Shown: in pieces, positions 52,489 to 61,138 of the stretch
Layout: each line of letters starts with the position of its first letter
Numbering within the stretch: the first letter of the stretch is position 1
Source of the DNA: Paludibacterium paludis
Lineage (GTDB): Bacteria; Pseudomonadota; Gammaproteobacteria; Burkholderiales; Chromobacteriaceae
Assembly: GCF_018802605.1 (NCBI RefSeq)
Contig: NZ_CP069161.1
Span: 1,674,001 to 1,738,000 of the forward strand
Length of the DNA: 64,000 nucleotides
Direction: 5' to 3'
Notes under the pieces: model-generated
The model's input: only the letters and a program-made list of their open reading frames with translations
Database searches by the model: none
Told to the model about the DNA's origin: nothing
Position numbers and translations under genes: made by a program

Positions 52489-52902
52489 ATGAAAATCGGC
52501 GAATTGGCGAAACGAAGCGGGATGGCGACATCCGCGATCCGCTTCTATGAATCGAAAGGCCTGCTGAAGGCGGGCCGTCGTCAGCCAAACGGCTATCGCG
52601 ACTATCCGCCAGAGGCGGTGACGGTGTTGTCCATCATCAGCGATGCACAGCAGGTCGGTTTTACCCTGGACGAGATCCGGCAAATTCTGCCAGAGGGCAG
52701 CGCGCCCTGGCAGCACGACCAACTGATGACAGCGCTCAGGCGCAAGGTGGCGGAAATCGAAGCGCAGGAAGCGAGTCTGGCGCAAAACAAGGCGCACATC
52801 CAGTCCCTGATCCGGCTGATCGATGCCAGCCCGCAGGACATGGATTGCAAGGTCAACGCCGCCAGGGTGATGGCCGGCATGGGCATCGGCGATAACCCGT
52901 AA
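52489..52902 (+). CDS. MerR-family transcriptional regulator
   Basis: A 137-residue MerR regulator. The DNA-binding part MKIGELAKRSGMATSAIRFYESKGLLKAGRRQPNGYRDYPPEAVTVL is canonical, followed by the helical linker and a coiled-coil dimerisation helix (about 85-120). The C-terminus contains only one cysteine (MDCKVN), so a SoxR or metal-ion cluster of the SoxR/CueR kind is unlikely; an organic effector or quinone is more plausible. GGAG lies 5 nt before ATG 52489. It is divergent from the OYE gene, which it probably regulates through the 19-bp-spacer promoter at 52224-52254. Confidence 0.92.
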   Translation: MKIGELAKRSGMATSAIRFYESKGLLKAGRRQPNGYRDYPPEAVTVLSIISDAQQVGFTLDEIRQILPEGSAPWQHDQLMTALRRKVAEIEAQEASLAQNKAHIQSLIRLIDASPQDMDCKVNAARVMAGMGIGDNP

Positions 52903-53250
52903 TGCGGGCACGCGCGGGCGGCAAGGGCTCCGATGCCGCTTACCGACGGTGCATCGTTTCTTCCCGTCCGTGGTGGATCGGCGTTGCCAGTGCCGGTACG
53001 AGCCGCGATGCCTTGCCCCATCGGATCGTCGATCAACCGCCGCATCGATGTGGAGCAAGGGCTCCCGTCGGTTGCGTGCGCGAGTTTCGCCTCGGCCGGA
53101 GGAGGGGCGCGTATCGGGTGTTTTGTCCGTGATGCGCGAGGGAGGTGCGCAATGCTGCCCGGGAAATATTGGTATCATCGATCGGTGTGAAAGGCAGCGC
53201 CGCCGCCCTCTGGCGGGCGGTGTCCAACGGAACTTAACCGGGATTCGCGA
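52903..53250. other. Intergenic region without a gene
   Basis: These 348 nt hold no convincing gene; short open frames lack ribosome-binding sites and coding character. A GC-rich hairpin (CCGCCGCCCTCTGGCGGGCGG, about 53199-53219) sits in the leader of the GNAT gene. Confidence 0.5.
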
Positions 53251-53712
53251 ATGACTGATCAAGTTGTTGTAAGACCCGTGGCGGAGGAGGACTACGCGGA
53301 ATGGCGTCCATTGTGGGATGCCTACAATGCCTTCTATGGGCGGCAGGGCGATTCCGCTTTGGATGAAGCGATTACCGCCAATACCTGGGCGTGTTTTTTT
53401 TCCGACGCGGAGCCTGTTAACGCATTGGTGGCCGAATCGCAGGGTCGTGTTGTCGGTATCGTTCATTACCTCTTCCACCGAAGTACAACCCGTCTTGGCG
53501 ATGTCTGTTATCTCCAAGACCTTTATACGCTGGAATCCCTTCGCGGCAAGGGAGTCGGACGCAAGCTCATCGAGGCCGTCTATGTCGCGGCAGGCGATGC
53601 CGGTTGCAGCCGAACCTACTGGCAGACTCAGGCGTCGAATGCGGTGGCTAGAATGCTCTATGACAAGCTCGCTGAAAATAAGGGCTTCATTGTCTATGGC
53701 CACGAACTCTGA
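53251..53712 (+). CDS. GNAT-family N-acetyltransferase
   Basis: A 153-residue GNAT protein. VRPVAEEDYAEWRPLWDAYNAFYG is the typical N-terminal start, and the acetyl-CoA site is LQDLYTLESLRGKGVGRKLIEAV (RGKGVG). The late motif is QTQASNAVARMLYDKLAENKGFIVY. It resembles small ribosomal/antibiotic-type acetyltransferases only in general layout; nothing indicates an aminoglycoside acetyltransferase. It is monocistronic, about 6 kb from the aminoglycoside cluster. Confidence 0.88.
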   Translation: MTDQVVVRPVAEEDYAEWRPLWDAYNAFYGRQGDSALDEAITANTWACFFSDAEPVNALVAESQGRVVGIVHYLFHRSTTRLGDVCYLQDLYTLESLRGKGVGRKLIEAVYVAAGDAGCSRTYWQTQASNAVARMLYDKLAENKGFIVYGHEL

Positions 53713-53869
53713 GGCGGAAAGCAACGTCGTTCATCGGCTTCCCTGCGAGTGGTAAACCGGGCGGGAGGCAAGGAATATCTTTGCTTCCCGCTCCGGGCGA
53801 CGTTTCCGGTGACTTGTGTTGTCTTGTCGCTTTTCACTCGATCCATCCGGTCGCGGCTCGCGCCAACCC

Positions 53870-54453
53870 TTAGTTTGTCGGCAATCGCAACTGGCTTTCA
53901 TCTTATGTGTCGGATTCGGCTCGGCCCTGGTAGCCGAAATCATCGGTATTCATGCGCTTTATTGGTGCATTCTTGGCCTGTGCCATCATGCCCAACGAAC
54001 TTAGGACCAGGTTTGAGCGCCAAGAGCGAGGCGCTGACCTCGGTTGTCTTGTAGCCGATCTTTTTCGCCTACGCCGGTATCTGGGCTGAAAGCGGACTGC
54101 TTGGCCGTTGGCAAGGCTGGCATGTATGCGGTGGCACCGTTCTGGTTGCGACAACGGGCAACGTCCTTGGCGTTGCCATTTCCGCCCGTTGGGCCGGTGT
54201 CAGCAGGCATGAATCCCGGGCTTTGGGCGCCTTGATGAATACCCGTGGCCTGATGGAATTGGTGGCGTTGAATATAACATATTATGGCATGGGTATTATT
54301 GCTCCGACCCTCTTCGCCATGATGGTGGTGATGGCGCTGGCAACCACTTTCATGACCTGTCCCTTGCCGGCCTTGCCGCGGCCTTCTTTGCCCCCTCATT
54401 CTTACGGCGAAACAAAGCGGACGCCCGGGTTTCTGAGCCGAGTCCGCTTCTGA
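53870..54453 (+). pseudogene. Remnant of a CPA2/Kef-type cation:proton antiporter gene
   Basis: Several broken frames encode pieces of one antiporter. From about 53891, in frame 2, the sequence reads LAFILCVGFGSALVAEIIGIHALYWCILGL, like the late transmembrane helices of Kef/NhaP-type antiporters. From 54061, in frame 1, FFAYAGIWAESGLLG...LVATTGNVLGVAISARWAG and LMNTRGLMELVALNITYYGMGIIAPTLFAMMVVMALATTFMTCPL follow in the order of the intact family. The two parts are in different frames with stops between them, and the N-terminal two thirds of the gene are absent. I see no intact start, so I call it a decayed, truncated gene. Confidence 0.7.
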
Positions 54454-54569
54454 ACCGAATGCGATTCGCGAGAGTTGAAGAAGTACCGGTGCAAGCTCTC
54501 CGCCGTCTGGGCCATGTTCCGGATGGCGGCGGGCATGGCCCGCGGCGAAGCTGGCCGGCTGTGCGTCGT

Positions 54570-55685
54570 TCAGGCCTCCGAATCGGCCAACGCGGGGTAA
54601 TCGGTCAGTCCGCGTGCGCCGCCACCGAACAGCGTGTCGCGATCATGCGGGGCCAGCGGAGCATCGGTGCGCAGGCGCTCGGGGAGATCGGGATTGGCGA
54701 TGAACGGACGGCCGAAGGCGATCAGGTCGGCCCAGCCCGCGGCGATCGCTTCGCGAGCCCGTTCCGAGGTGTACCTGCCCGCATAGATCAGCATGCCGGG
54801 GAAGGTCTCGCGCAGCTTCCATTTGAATTCCAAAGGCATGACCGGCGCATCTTCCCAGTCCGCTTCCGCGATGTGAATGTAGCCGATGCCGAGGCTGCCC
54901 AGCTGCTTGGCCGCAGCGAGATACGTTGTCTGCGGATGATCGTCTATACAGCCGTTCAGTGTGGTCAGCGGCGCAAGACGGACACCGACGCGAGAGGCGT
55001 CGCCGGTGCCGCCGATCAGCGCCCGGGTGACTTCGTCGAGGAAGCGCAGGCGGTTCTCCAGCGAACCACCGTAGTCGTCCGTGCGGGTGTTGGCGTTCGA
55101 ATCGATAAACTGGTTCACAAGGTAGCCGTTCGCTCCGTGCAGTTCGACGCCGTCGAAGCCCGCGGCCATCGCGTTGCGGGCGGCGACGCGGTACTGTTCC
55201 ACGATTTCCCCGATCTCGGCGACGGTCAGCGCGCGCGGCGCGGAGGCCTGAACAAAACCTGGCGTGCCGCCGTCCTCCGCGGCGATGAACACGTTCACTC
55301 CGGCCGCCTGGATTGGCGATGACGATACCGGCTGGCGGCCTCCTAGGAGACTGACGTGGCTTAACCGGCCGACGTGCCAGAGTTGCGCGAAGATGCGGCC
55401 TCCGGCGGCATGCACGGCTTCGGTGACTTTGCGCCACCCGGCGACTTGACCGGGAGTATGAATGCCGGGAGTCCAGGCATAGCCCTTGCCCAGTGGCGCG
55501 ATGTAGGTGCCTTCACTGACGATGAGGCCGGCGCTTGCGCGTTGGGCGTAATACGCCGCCATCAGTTCGTTGGCTTCGTCGCCGGGCTGGCTGGCCCGCG
55601 AGCGTGTCATGGGAGGCATGACGATGCGGTTCGGCAGTGTCAGAGAGCCAAGCCGCAGCGGTTGAAACAGGGGATGCCGAGTCAT
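54570..55685 (-). CDS. Alkene reductase, Old Yellow Enzyme family (NemA-like)
   Basis: A 371-residue FMN alkene reductase similar to E. coli NemA throughout: LPNRIVMPPMTRSRA, AQLWHVGRLSH, the substrate-binding pair in VELHGANGYLVNQFIDSNANTRTDDYGGSLENR and a C-terminal AFGRPFIANPDLPERL ... GGGARGLTDYP. It reduces N-ethylmaleimide, nitro esters or activated alkenes using NADPH. It belongs to a minus-strand cassette with dkgB (55751) and an MFS gene (56726), adjoining a divergent LysR at 58048. ATG 55685 is the family-typical start (MTRHPLFQPL); upstream in-frame extension is out of character. Confidence 0.93.
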   Translation of the reverse strand: MTRHPLFQPLRLGSLTLPNRIVMPPMTRSRASQPGDEANELMAAYYAQRASAGLIVSEGTYIAPLGKGYAWTPGIHTPGQVAGWRKVTEAVHAAGGRIFAQLWHVGRLSHVSLLGGRQPVSSSPIQAAGVNVFIAAEDGGTPGFVQASAPRALTVAEIGEIVEQYRVAARNAMAAGFDGVELHGANGYLVNQFIDSNANTRTDDYGGSLENRLRFLDEVTRALIGGTGDASRVGVRLAPLTTLNGCIDDHPQTTYLAAAKQLGSLGIGYIHIAEADWEDAPVMPLEFKWKLRETFPGMLIYAGRYTSERAREAIAAGWADLIAFGRPFIANPDLPERLRTDAPLAPHDRDTLFGGGARGLTDYPALADSEA

Positions 55686-55750
55686 GAGGAGATCCTGTTT
55701 GGGTCCACGGCCAGCGGGCCGCGGACGGGTCGAAGAAAATACCGGTTGGC

Positions 55751-56557
55751 TCAGTCCCATTGAGGCGCAAGGCCGGCTGGGTCAACTTCACGGCCATTAC
55801 GCTCGAGCGCGGCGATCAGTGCCATGTCCTCGTCGCTCAGGCGCAGGGTCTGCGCGAGCAGGTTACTGGCAAGGTTCTCGCGTTTGGTGGAGGATGGAAT
55901 CACCGAGTAGCCAAGCTGCAAGGCCCATGCGAGCGCGACTTGGGCCGGGGTGGCCTGGTGCCGTTGTGCGATCGCGCCGATCGTCGGATCGCCGAGTACT
56001 TTGCCGTACGCAAGAGTCATGTACGACGTGACGTGAATGCCTTCGTTCTGCAGGAATTCAACGAGTTTGCGATTCTGCAGATAGGGACTGAGCTCAATCT
56101 GATTCGTCGCGATCGCGTCCTTGCCGACCGCGGCGATCGCCTGTTTCGTCAGTTCGATATTGAAGTTCGAGATGCCGATCTGGCGTGTCAGCCCCTGCGA
56201 CTTCGCATCGGCGAGCGCGGCCATGAAGGCGTCGACGGACACGCCGTTGCCGGGTGCCGGCCAATGAATCAGGGTCAGGTCGACATAGTCGGTGCGCAGT
56301 TTGGCGAGGCTTTCCTTCAGGCTGGACACGAGCTTGTCCCGGGCGTAGTTGTCGACCCAGATTTTCGTGGTGAGGAACAGATCTTCGCGGCGCACGCCGG
56401 ACGATGCGATCGCTTCGCCCACTTCCGCTTCATTGCCGTAGATCTGGGCCGTGTCGATGGCGCGGTAGCCGAGTTCGAGGCCGGTGCGGACCGAGTCGAT
56501 GACCACCTGGTCTTGCAGGCGGAAGGTGCCCAGGCCGAAAGCAGGGATAAGAGTCAT
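55751..56557 (-). CDS. dkgB: 2,5-diketo-D-gluconate reductase B (aldo/keto reductase)
   Basis: A 268-residue NADPH-dependent aldo/keto reductase, the same size as E. coli DkgB. The catalytic tetrad is recognisable in [17 protein letters not shown] (Asp, Tyr), TTKIW (Lys) and TLIHWPAPG (His), and NADPH recognition is in [16 protein letters not shown]. It reduces methylglyoxal, 2,5-diketogluconate and similar carbonyls. It forms a detoxification cassette with the NemA-like and MFS genes on the same strand. Confidence 0.93.
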   Translation of the reverse strand: MTLIPAFGLGTFRLQDQVVIDSVRTGLELGYRAIDTAQIYGNEAEVGEAIASSGVRREDLFLTTKIWVDNYARDKLVSSLKESLAKLRTDYVDLTLIHWPAPGNGVSVDAFMAALADAKSQGLTRQIGISNFNIELTKQAIAAVGKDAIATNQIELSPYLQNRKLVEFLQNEGIHVTSYMTLAYGKVLGDPTIGAIAQRHQATPAQVALAWALQLGYSVIPSSTKRENLASNLLAQTLRLSDEDMALIAALERNGREVDPAGLAPQWD

Positions 56558-56725
56558 GTGGTTTTCTCCGTGGTGGATGAGTCGTGATAGCGATAGCGGT
56601 ATTGTGCCAATCCCTATCGATGCGAAAAACTGCGGTAGACGCGAATTATCGTTGCGTTGAAATCAAATATCGGTTGGGGGAGCCGCCACCAGCGGGCCGG
56701 TGTGCCCCCGCTGGCGGTTTCCCGG

Positions 56726-57958
56726 TTAAGAAGACGCGCCTTCAGCGCGCGAGGGAGCGACAGAGTCGGCGGTGCCTTCGGGCAGACCGTCACGCTGGTC
56801 AAGCGATCCGCTTAGCGCGGTCAACGCGAAGGCGCCGAGTGTCACGATCGCGGCGATCCACGGCGTGTGGTCAAGGCCGATGTGCGCGACGATCGCGCCT
56901 CCCAGTGACGACCCCCCCGCGACGCCGAGATTGAAAGCGGCGATATTGAAGCCCGATGCGACATCCACCGCCTCTGGCGAGAAATGCCGAGCCTGTCTGA
57001 CGACGTAAACCTGCAGGCCCGGCACGTTGCCGAACGCGACCGCGCCCCAGGCGAACAGTGTCAGCACGGCGAGCCAGGCGACGTGGATGGTGAACGTCAG
57101 CGCGAGCAGCACGAGGGCGAGCAGCAGGAAGATCCGCTTGAGCGCCTTGACCGGTCCGGCGCGATCCGCGAGCCTGCCGCCCCACACGTTGCCGAATGCG
57201 ACCGATACCCCGTAAGCGGCCAGCACCAGGCTGACTTGAGATGGGGTGAAGCCGGCGACTTGTTCGAGCAGCGGCGCGAGGTAGGTAAAGGCGATCAGCG
57301 AGCCGCCATAGCCGACCGCGGTTATGGTGTATACGAGCAGCAGGCGCGGTTGAGTGAGCACGCGAACCTGTCGGATCAGCCGTGCCGGCTCGCCCTGGGG
57401 CAGATGGCGCGGCATGAATCCGGCCGTGCCGATGAAGGCGGCGAGGCCGAACAGCGCGACGATCAGAAACGTGGCGCGCCAGCCATAGTGCTGGCCGATG
57501 AAAGTGCCGAGCGGAATTCCGGCGACGAATGCGACGGTCATCCCGCTGAACATGGTCGCGATTGCGCTCGCCGCCTTGTCTTTCGGCACCAGTGTCGTCG
57601 CGATGACCGAGCCGATTGAAAAGAACACGCCATGCGCGAGGCCGGTGAGAATACGTGCAACGATCAGCGACTCGTAACCGGGCGAACGCCAGGCGATGAG
57701 GTTGCCGATCGTGAACAGCGCCATCAGTGCGACAAGCAAGCGTTTGCGCGGCACGTGGCCGGTCAGGGCGGTGAGGAGCGGAGCGCCGATCGCCACTCCG
57801 AGTGCGTAAAGGCTGACGAGCAGGCCGGCGGAAGGCAGGCTTACCGTGAGATCGGCCGCGATCGTCGGAATCAATCCGACTATCACGAATTCGGTGGTGC
57901 CGATGGCGAAAGCGCTGATTGTCAGCGCGAGCAGGGCGAGTGGCATGATGGTATCCAT
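56726..57958 (-). CDS. MFS efflux transporter (DHA1, AraJ/YdhP-like)
   Basis: A 410-residue, 12-helix major facilitator. Motif C-like region GIPLGTFIGQHYGWRATF and motif A in TALTGHVPRKRLLVALM mark the DHA1 drug/sugar efflux group, and FVIVGLIPTIAADLTVSLPSAGLLVSLYALGVAIG is typical of the AraJ/YdhP branch. It heads the minus-strand cassette with dkgB and the NemA-like gene and is divergent from the LysR at 58048. MPLALL (ATG 57946) is an alternative start. Confidence 0.9.
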   Translation of the reverse strand: MDTIMPLALLALTISAFAIGTTEFVIVGLIPTIAADLTVSLPSAGLLVSLYALGVAIGAPLLTALTGHVPRKRLLVALMALFTIGNLIAWRSPGYESLIVARILTGLAHGVFFSIGSVIATTLVPKDKAASAIATMFSGMTVAFVAGIPLGTFIGQHYGWRATFLIVALFGLAAFIGTAGFMPRHLPQGEPARLIRQVRVLTQPRLLLVYTITAVGYGGSLIAFTYLAPLLEQVAGFTPSQVSLVLAAYGVSVAFGNVWGGRLADRAGPVKALKRIFLLLALVLLALTFTIHVAWLAVLTLFAWGAVAFGNVPGLQVYVVRQARHFSPEAVDVASGFNIAAFNLGVAGGSSLGGAIVAHIGLDHTPWIAAIVTLGAFALTALSGSLDQRDGLPEGTADSVAPSRAEGASS

Positions 57959-57990
57959 GGCTTCGATAGCGATGGACGCAGTGTGCCCGC

Positions 57991-58006
57991 TTTACTTTTG
58001 CGTAAA
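57991..58006. promoter_or_regulatory. Short dyad in the LysR/MFS divergent region
   Basis: TTTAC (57991-57995) and GTAAA (58002-58006) form a dyad with a 6-nt spacer in the 89-nt region between the MFS start (57958) and the LysR start (58048). The centre is AT-rich and could be a LysR-type site; the evidence is only the dyad and its position. Confidence 0.4.
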
Positions 58007-58047
58007 AACTGGCTTATAAACGAAATTATTTTGATTTCAATTCAATA

Positions 58048-58974
58048 ATGAAAGTCACGCTCGATGAACTTCAGGCTTTTACCTCGGTGGTGGACACCGG
58101 CTCGATCACCGCGGCGGCGCCGCAGCTCGGTCTGACCGTATCGGCGACAAGCCGCTCGCTCGCCCGGCTTGAGGAGAAGCTGAAGACGACGCTGCTGCGC
58201 CGGACCACGCGCCGTCTTGAGCTGACCGAGGAGGGCCGGGCGTTCCTGCAGAATGCGCGGGCGATCATCGACTCGGTCGAAAGCGCGGAGGAGCAGATGC
58301 TCGCGCGGCGCGAGATGCCGGCTGGCCGTCTGCGGATCGACGCCGCGACACCGTTCATGCTGCATGTGATCGTACCGCTGGTGCGCGGCTATCGCGAACG
58401 GTTTGCGCAGGTGGAGCTGGAGTTGAACAGCAACGAGGGCATCATCGATCTGCTCGAGCGGCGCACCGACGTCGCGATCCGGATCGGTCGCCTGAAGGAT
58501 TCGACGCTGCACAGCCGGCTGGTCGGCCACAGCCGGGTGCGCATCCTCGCCAGTCCCGACTACCTTGACAGACACGGGCTGCCGGATACGGTCGAGGCGC
58601 TTGGCAAGCATGCGCTGCTGGGTTTCAATCAACCCGAATCGCTGAACGTGTGGCCGATTCTCGGCGCGGACGGCGAGCCGTACCGGATCGCGCCCGCGGT
58701 ATGGACGTCGAGCGGTGAGACGCTCAGACAGCTCGCGCTCGACGGGGCCGGCATCGTCTGCCTGTCGGATTTCATGACCGCAGGAGACCGCGAATCCGGG
58801 CGTCTTGTTCAGATCCTCTCGCAACATACCCAGGATGTGCGGCAGCCGATTCATGCCGTTTACTACCGGAATACCGCGCTTTCCTCGCGTATCGCATCGT
58901 TTGTCGATTATCTGGTGGAAGCGCTCGCCGACAAGGCTCCTGCGGGTCGGGCCGTGTTGTGGTCGACCCAATGA
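58048..58974 (+). CDS. LysR-family regulator of the NemA/DkgB/MFS cassette
   Basis: A 308-residue LysR protein like YafC, which accompanies dkgB in E. coli. The winged helix is KVTLDELQAFTSVVDTGSITAAAPQLGLTVSATSRSLARLEEKL, followed by the effector domain from about residue 92 (GRLRIDAATPFMLHVIVPLVRGY). It is divergent from the MFS gene and probably represses or activates the MFS-dkgB-nemA-like cassette in response to electrophiles or carbonyls. Confidence 0.93.
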   Translation: MKVTLDELQAFTSVVDTGSITAAAPQLGLTVSATSRSLARLEEKLKTTLLRRTTRRLELTEEGRAFLQNARAIIDSVESAEEQMLARREMPAGRLRIDAATPFMLHVIVPLVRGYRERFAQVELELNSNEGIIDLLERRTDVAIRIGRLKDSTLHSRLVGHSRVRILASPDYLDRHGLPDTVEALGKHALLGFNQPESLNVWPILGADGEPYRIAPAVWTSSGETLRQLALDGAGIVCLSDFMTAGDRESGRLVQILSQHTQDVRQPIHAVYYRNTALSSRIASFVDYLVEALADKAPAGRAVLWSTQ

Positions 58975-59237
58975 GGTCCGCTTCGGGCCTGAGTGTCTCT
59001 CGGGACCCAAGTCGTTTTTCCGGTTCGATTCGGTCAGGCTAGATCCATTGCGTTTCCTTACACGCAAACCGGATGAGTTTGGAAAAAACGAGGGTATGCA
59101 AGGTAGCGTGCATCAGCGTAAAACTCGGATAATCCACCTGAAACGATAGCGGGTCGATGAGATCTTCGAAGCATAGGGCGCCGGATGCAGGGCGCTATGC
59201 TATAGTTGAAGATATATTCAAATGCTGGATGAGATTT

Positions 59238-60044
59238 ATGAGCTTACAGACATTTATTGGAAAGCAGGTTCTTGGTGTGCTTGCTTTTTATCGTCATGGC
59301 AAGACCATCATACATATATGCTGTGTCTATCCGCTGTTTGATAACAGCTTGAAGATATTTTTTCCTCGTGGCCACTCCCTGGTATTGGGCGATTTTGCCA
59401 CGATTCATCTTGATAACAGAACCGGTGTTTATGAATTCGATTCTGATATCAAAGTATACCGTGCTTCTTATAAGGGCCATGTGTCAGAGGTCGATGGTGA
59501 TTGGTTGACGCTGACGGCAAGGGAATGCATCGTAGTGCATGGGATGTCCCCGGTTCTCAGTCTAAAGGAACCTGGATATGAGTTTCCAAAGGATTGCAGG
59601 CCTGAACGGGCCATCAGCAAGTCGCCGCTGAACACCATCCCCAAGTTTGCAGACAAGGATTTCCCTAATAAAGTTGGTGTGCTGGTTACTGAGGCGATTG
59701 AACAACCCCATACAACGGTGCTGGCATTCCTGTCATCAGAGGATGATGATATATTTCTGATTACTTTTCCCGAGACATTCAAGTCGAAGCTATTGAAGAG
59801 GAGCGCTCATTGCTATTTTGTTATGGATGAGCGCGCGTCCTATACCTTCGAAAAATCCATAGAATGGAATTACACGATAATTGAGGGAGAAGCCTACTCT
59901 ATTGAACGCAGTGACCCTGTTTTTGAGGAGGTTAGACAGGCGTTTATCGATAAAAACCCATGGGAGTTGCCATTCTTTATAAGGCAGGATCTTGAGATGT
60001 ATCATATCAAGAGGGAGAAGATCGTTTTCCCGGGCGCGCTATAG
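59238..60044 (+). CDS. Split-barrel (PilZ/PNPOx-like) protein of unknown function
   Basis: A 268-residue protein in a locally AT-rich stretch, unlike its GC-rich neighbours. The N-terminal half (VLGVLAFYRHGKTIIHICCVYPLFDNSLKIFFPRG ... VYRASYKGHVSEVDGDWLTL) is beta-rich, resembling a PilZ/YcgR-N-like barrel, and the C-terminal half (VGVLVTEAIEQPHTTVLAFLSSEDDDIFLITF ... SKLLKRSAHCYFVMD) resembles the split barrel of pyridoxamine-phosphate-oxidase-like flavoproteins. I do not see the catalytic residues of a proven PNPOx. I start it at ATG 59238; the frame continues upstream to 59157. Its composition suggests recent acquisition. Confidence 0.6.
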   Translation: MSLQTFIGKQVLGVLAFYRHGKTIIHICCVYPLFDNSLKIFFPRGHSLVLGDFATIHLDNRTGVYEFDSDIKVYRASYKGHVSEVDGDWLTLTARECIVVHGMSPVLSLKEPGYEFPKDCRPERAISKSPLNTIPKFADKDFPNKVGVLVTEAIEQPHTTVLAFLSSEDDDIFLITFPETFKSKLLKRSAHCYFVMDERASYTFEKSIEWNYTIIEGEAYSIERSDPVFEEVRQAFIDKNPWELPFFIRQDLEMYHIKREKIVFPGAL

Positions 60045-60376
60045 ACTATACCGCGCTGTATAGGTTTTCAAATCAATGCGTGACCTCATGGCGCTAACTG
60101 AGGTTATCCTCGGATAAAAGTTTGCGAGTATGTTTGAAAGTTGCGGCTTCGCTCTTGCATGGCTTGTATGGCATGTATCTGTTTCACGACTTTAATTGCG
60201 ACATGCCATCGTGTCTATAGGCGGGTTGTTGCATGTGTGTATGTGGTGCGCAGGTTGCCATTGGGTTCTTTACGCGATAACTCCTTCTGGAGTGTGTCCT
60301 GTGCGCACTGCAATTAGGCGACTTGGCCAGTTTGCGCAGTCAGGAAAACATTTCAAACGCTTTGCATTCAAGTAAG

Positions 60377-60402
60377 AAAAGGCGAGTTGAGTAACGCCTT
60401 TT
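60377..60402. terminator. Hairpin with flanking A- and T-tracts
   Basis: AAAAGGCG (60377-60384) and CGCCTTTT (60395-60402) form a perfect 8-bp stem around a 10-nt loop. The A-tract on one side and T-tract on the other mean it could work as a terminator on both strands. No gene is found within 300 nt upstream on the plus strand. Confidence 0.65.
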
Positions 60403-60646
60403 ATTGCTTCGGAAATGACTCACTGCCTATAACTTCGCATTCTTCCCCTGCAGCCAACGTCAAACTTTGGAATGTGTCAGTTTATGCGGTGGAGATCTGT
60501 CGCTATGGCTGACGTATTTTTCGATTTATGAAAAATCAGCAGTGGAAGATCTGTGCGCGCGAGGCGCATGGAATGACGAGTTCGGCAATAGAACGCCTCG
60601 TAGGAATCAAGAGAAGGTTCCTGATGCGATCAGGGGCGTGATAGCG

Positions 60647-60675
60647 CGCACCTTCGCAGTGAAGGTGCGTTTTTT
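60647..60675 (+). terminator. Strong rho-independent terminator with no upstream gene
   Basis: CGCACCTTC (60647-60655) pairs perfectly with GAAGGTGCG (60661-60669) around a 5-nt loop and is followed at once by six T's (60670-60675). This is a textbook plus-strand terminator, yet there is no recognised gene between 60403 and 60646, suggesting a small RNA or a lost gene. Confidence 0.75.
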
Positions 60676-61138
60676 CAACCGATCGTCGTCAATCGTCAAC
60701 GTGGTGCTTGCCGGCTTGGTCTGATTGCCCGAACTCATGGTTCGAAACCATATTGGATCCCGCCATATGAAATAATTGCTTTAATGTTTCGTGTAAATTA
60801 ATAAGTATTATTGTCTGTTTTTGCCTGCGTCAAAGTAGCCCTCCGTCCGTATTTTCAGTGTTGTTTAAAGAATCGCGCGCTTAATTGTCATTCTCACTTG
60901 TCCATATTCTTGGAATACCAGTTGATGCTGAGGGTAATTTTTAGGCGGCAGCGGGTCGATCAGGTTTGTGGATAGTGTAGATAGTGCGGGTCATATGTCA
61001 TATTCTGATGGTGTCAGGTTGCAGGATTTTATCGGGCGCATCCTTGACGTCCTCCGACTTTCATTGCTTGAGTCGATACATCGCCTTCTGAATGATAAGC
61101 CGGATCAGATGGTCTGAACTCGAAAAGGGGGGGGCTGC

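Larger units (their letters stand above)
60045..61138. other. 1.1-kb region without a convincing gene
   Basis: An AT-richer stretch between the split-barrel gene and the histidine kinase. A dyad at 60049-60066 (CTATAC/GTATAG) lies just after the split-barrel gene. Two strong hairpins with T-runs occur at 60377-60402 and 60647-60675. The 85-residue frame at 60467-60724 runs through the second terminator and has no good ribosome-binding site, so I do not call it. A small RNA between the two terminators is possible. Confidence 0.5.

Noticed and set aside
53251..53712. GNAT as an aminoglycoside acetyltransferase resistance gene
   Set aside because: It is 6 kb from the cluster, on its own transcript, and shows only generic GNAT motifs; no AAC-specific feature was seen.
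60467..60724. 85-residue open frame
   Set aside because: It lacks a ribosome-binding site, reads through the strong terminator at 60647-60675 and has no coding character.
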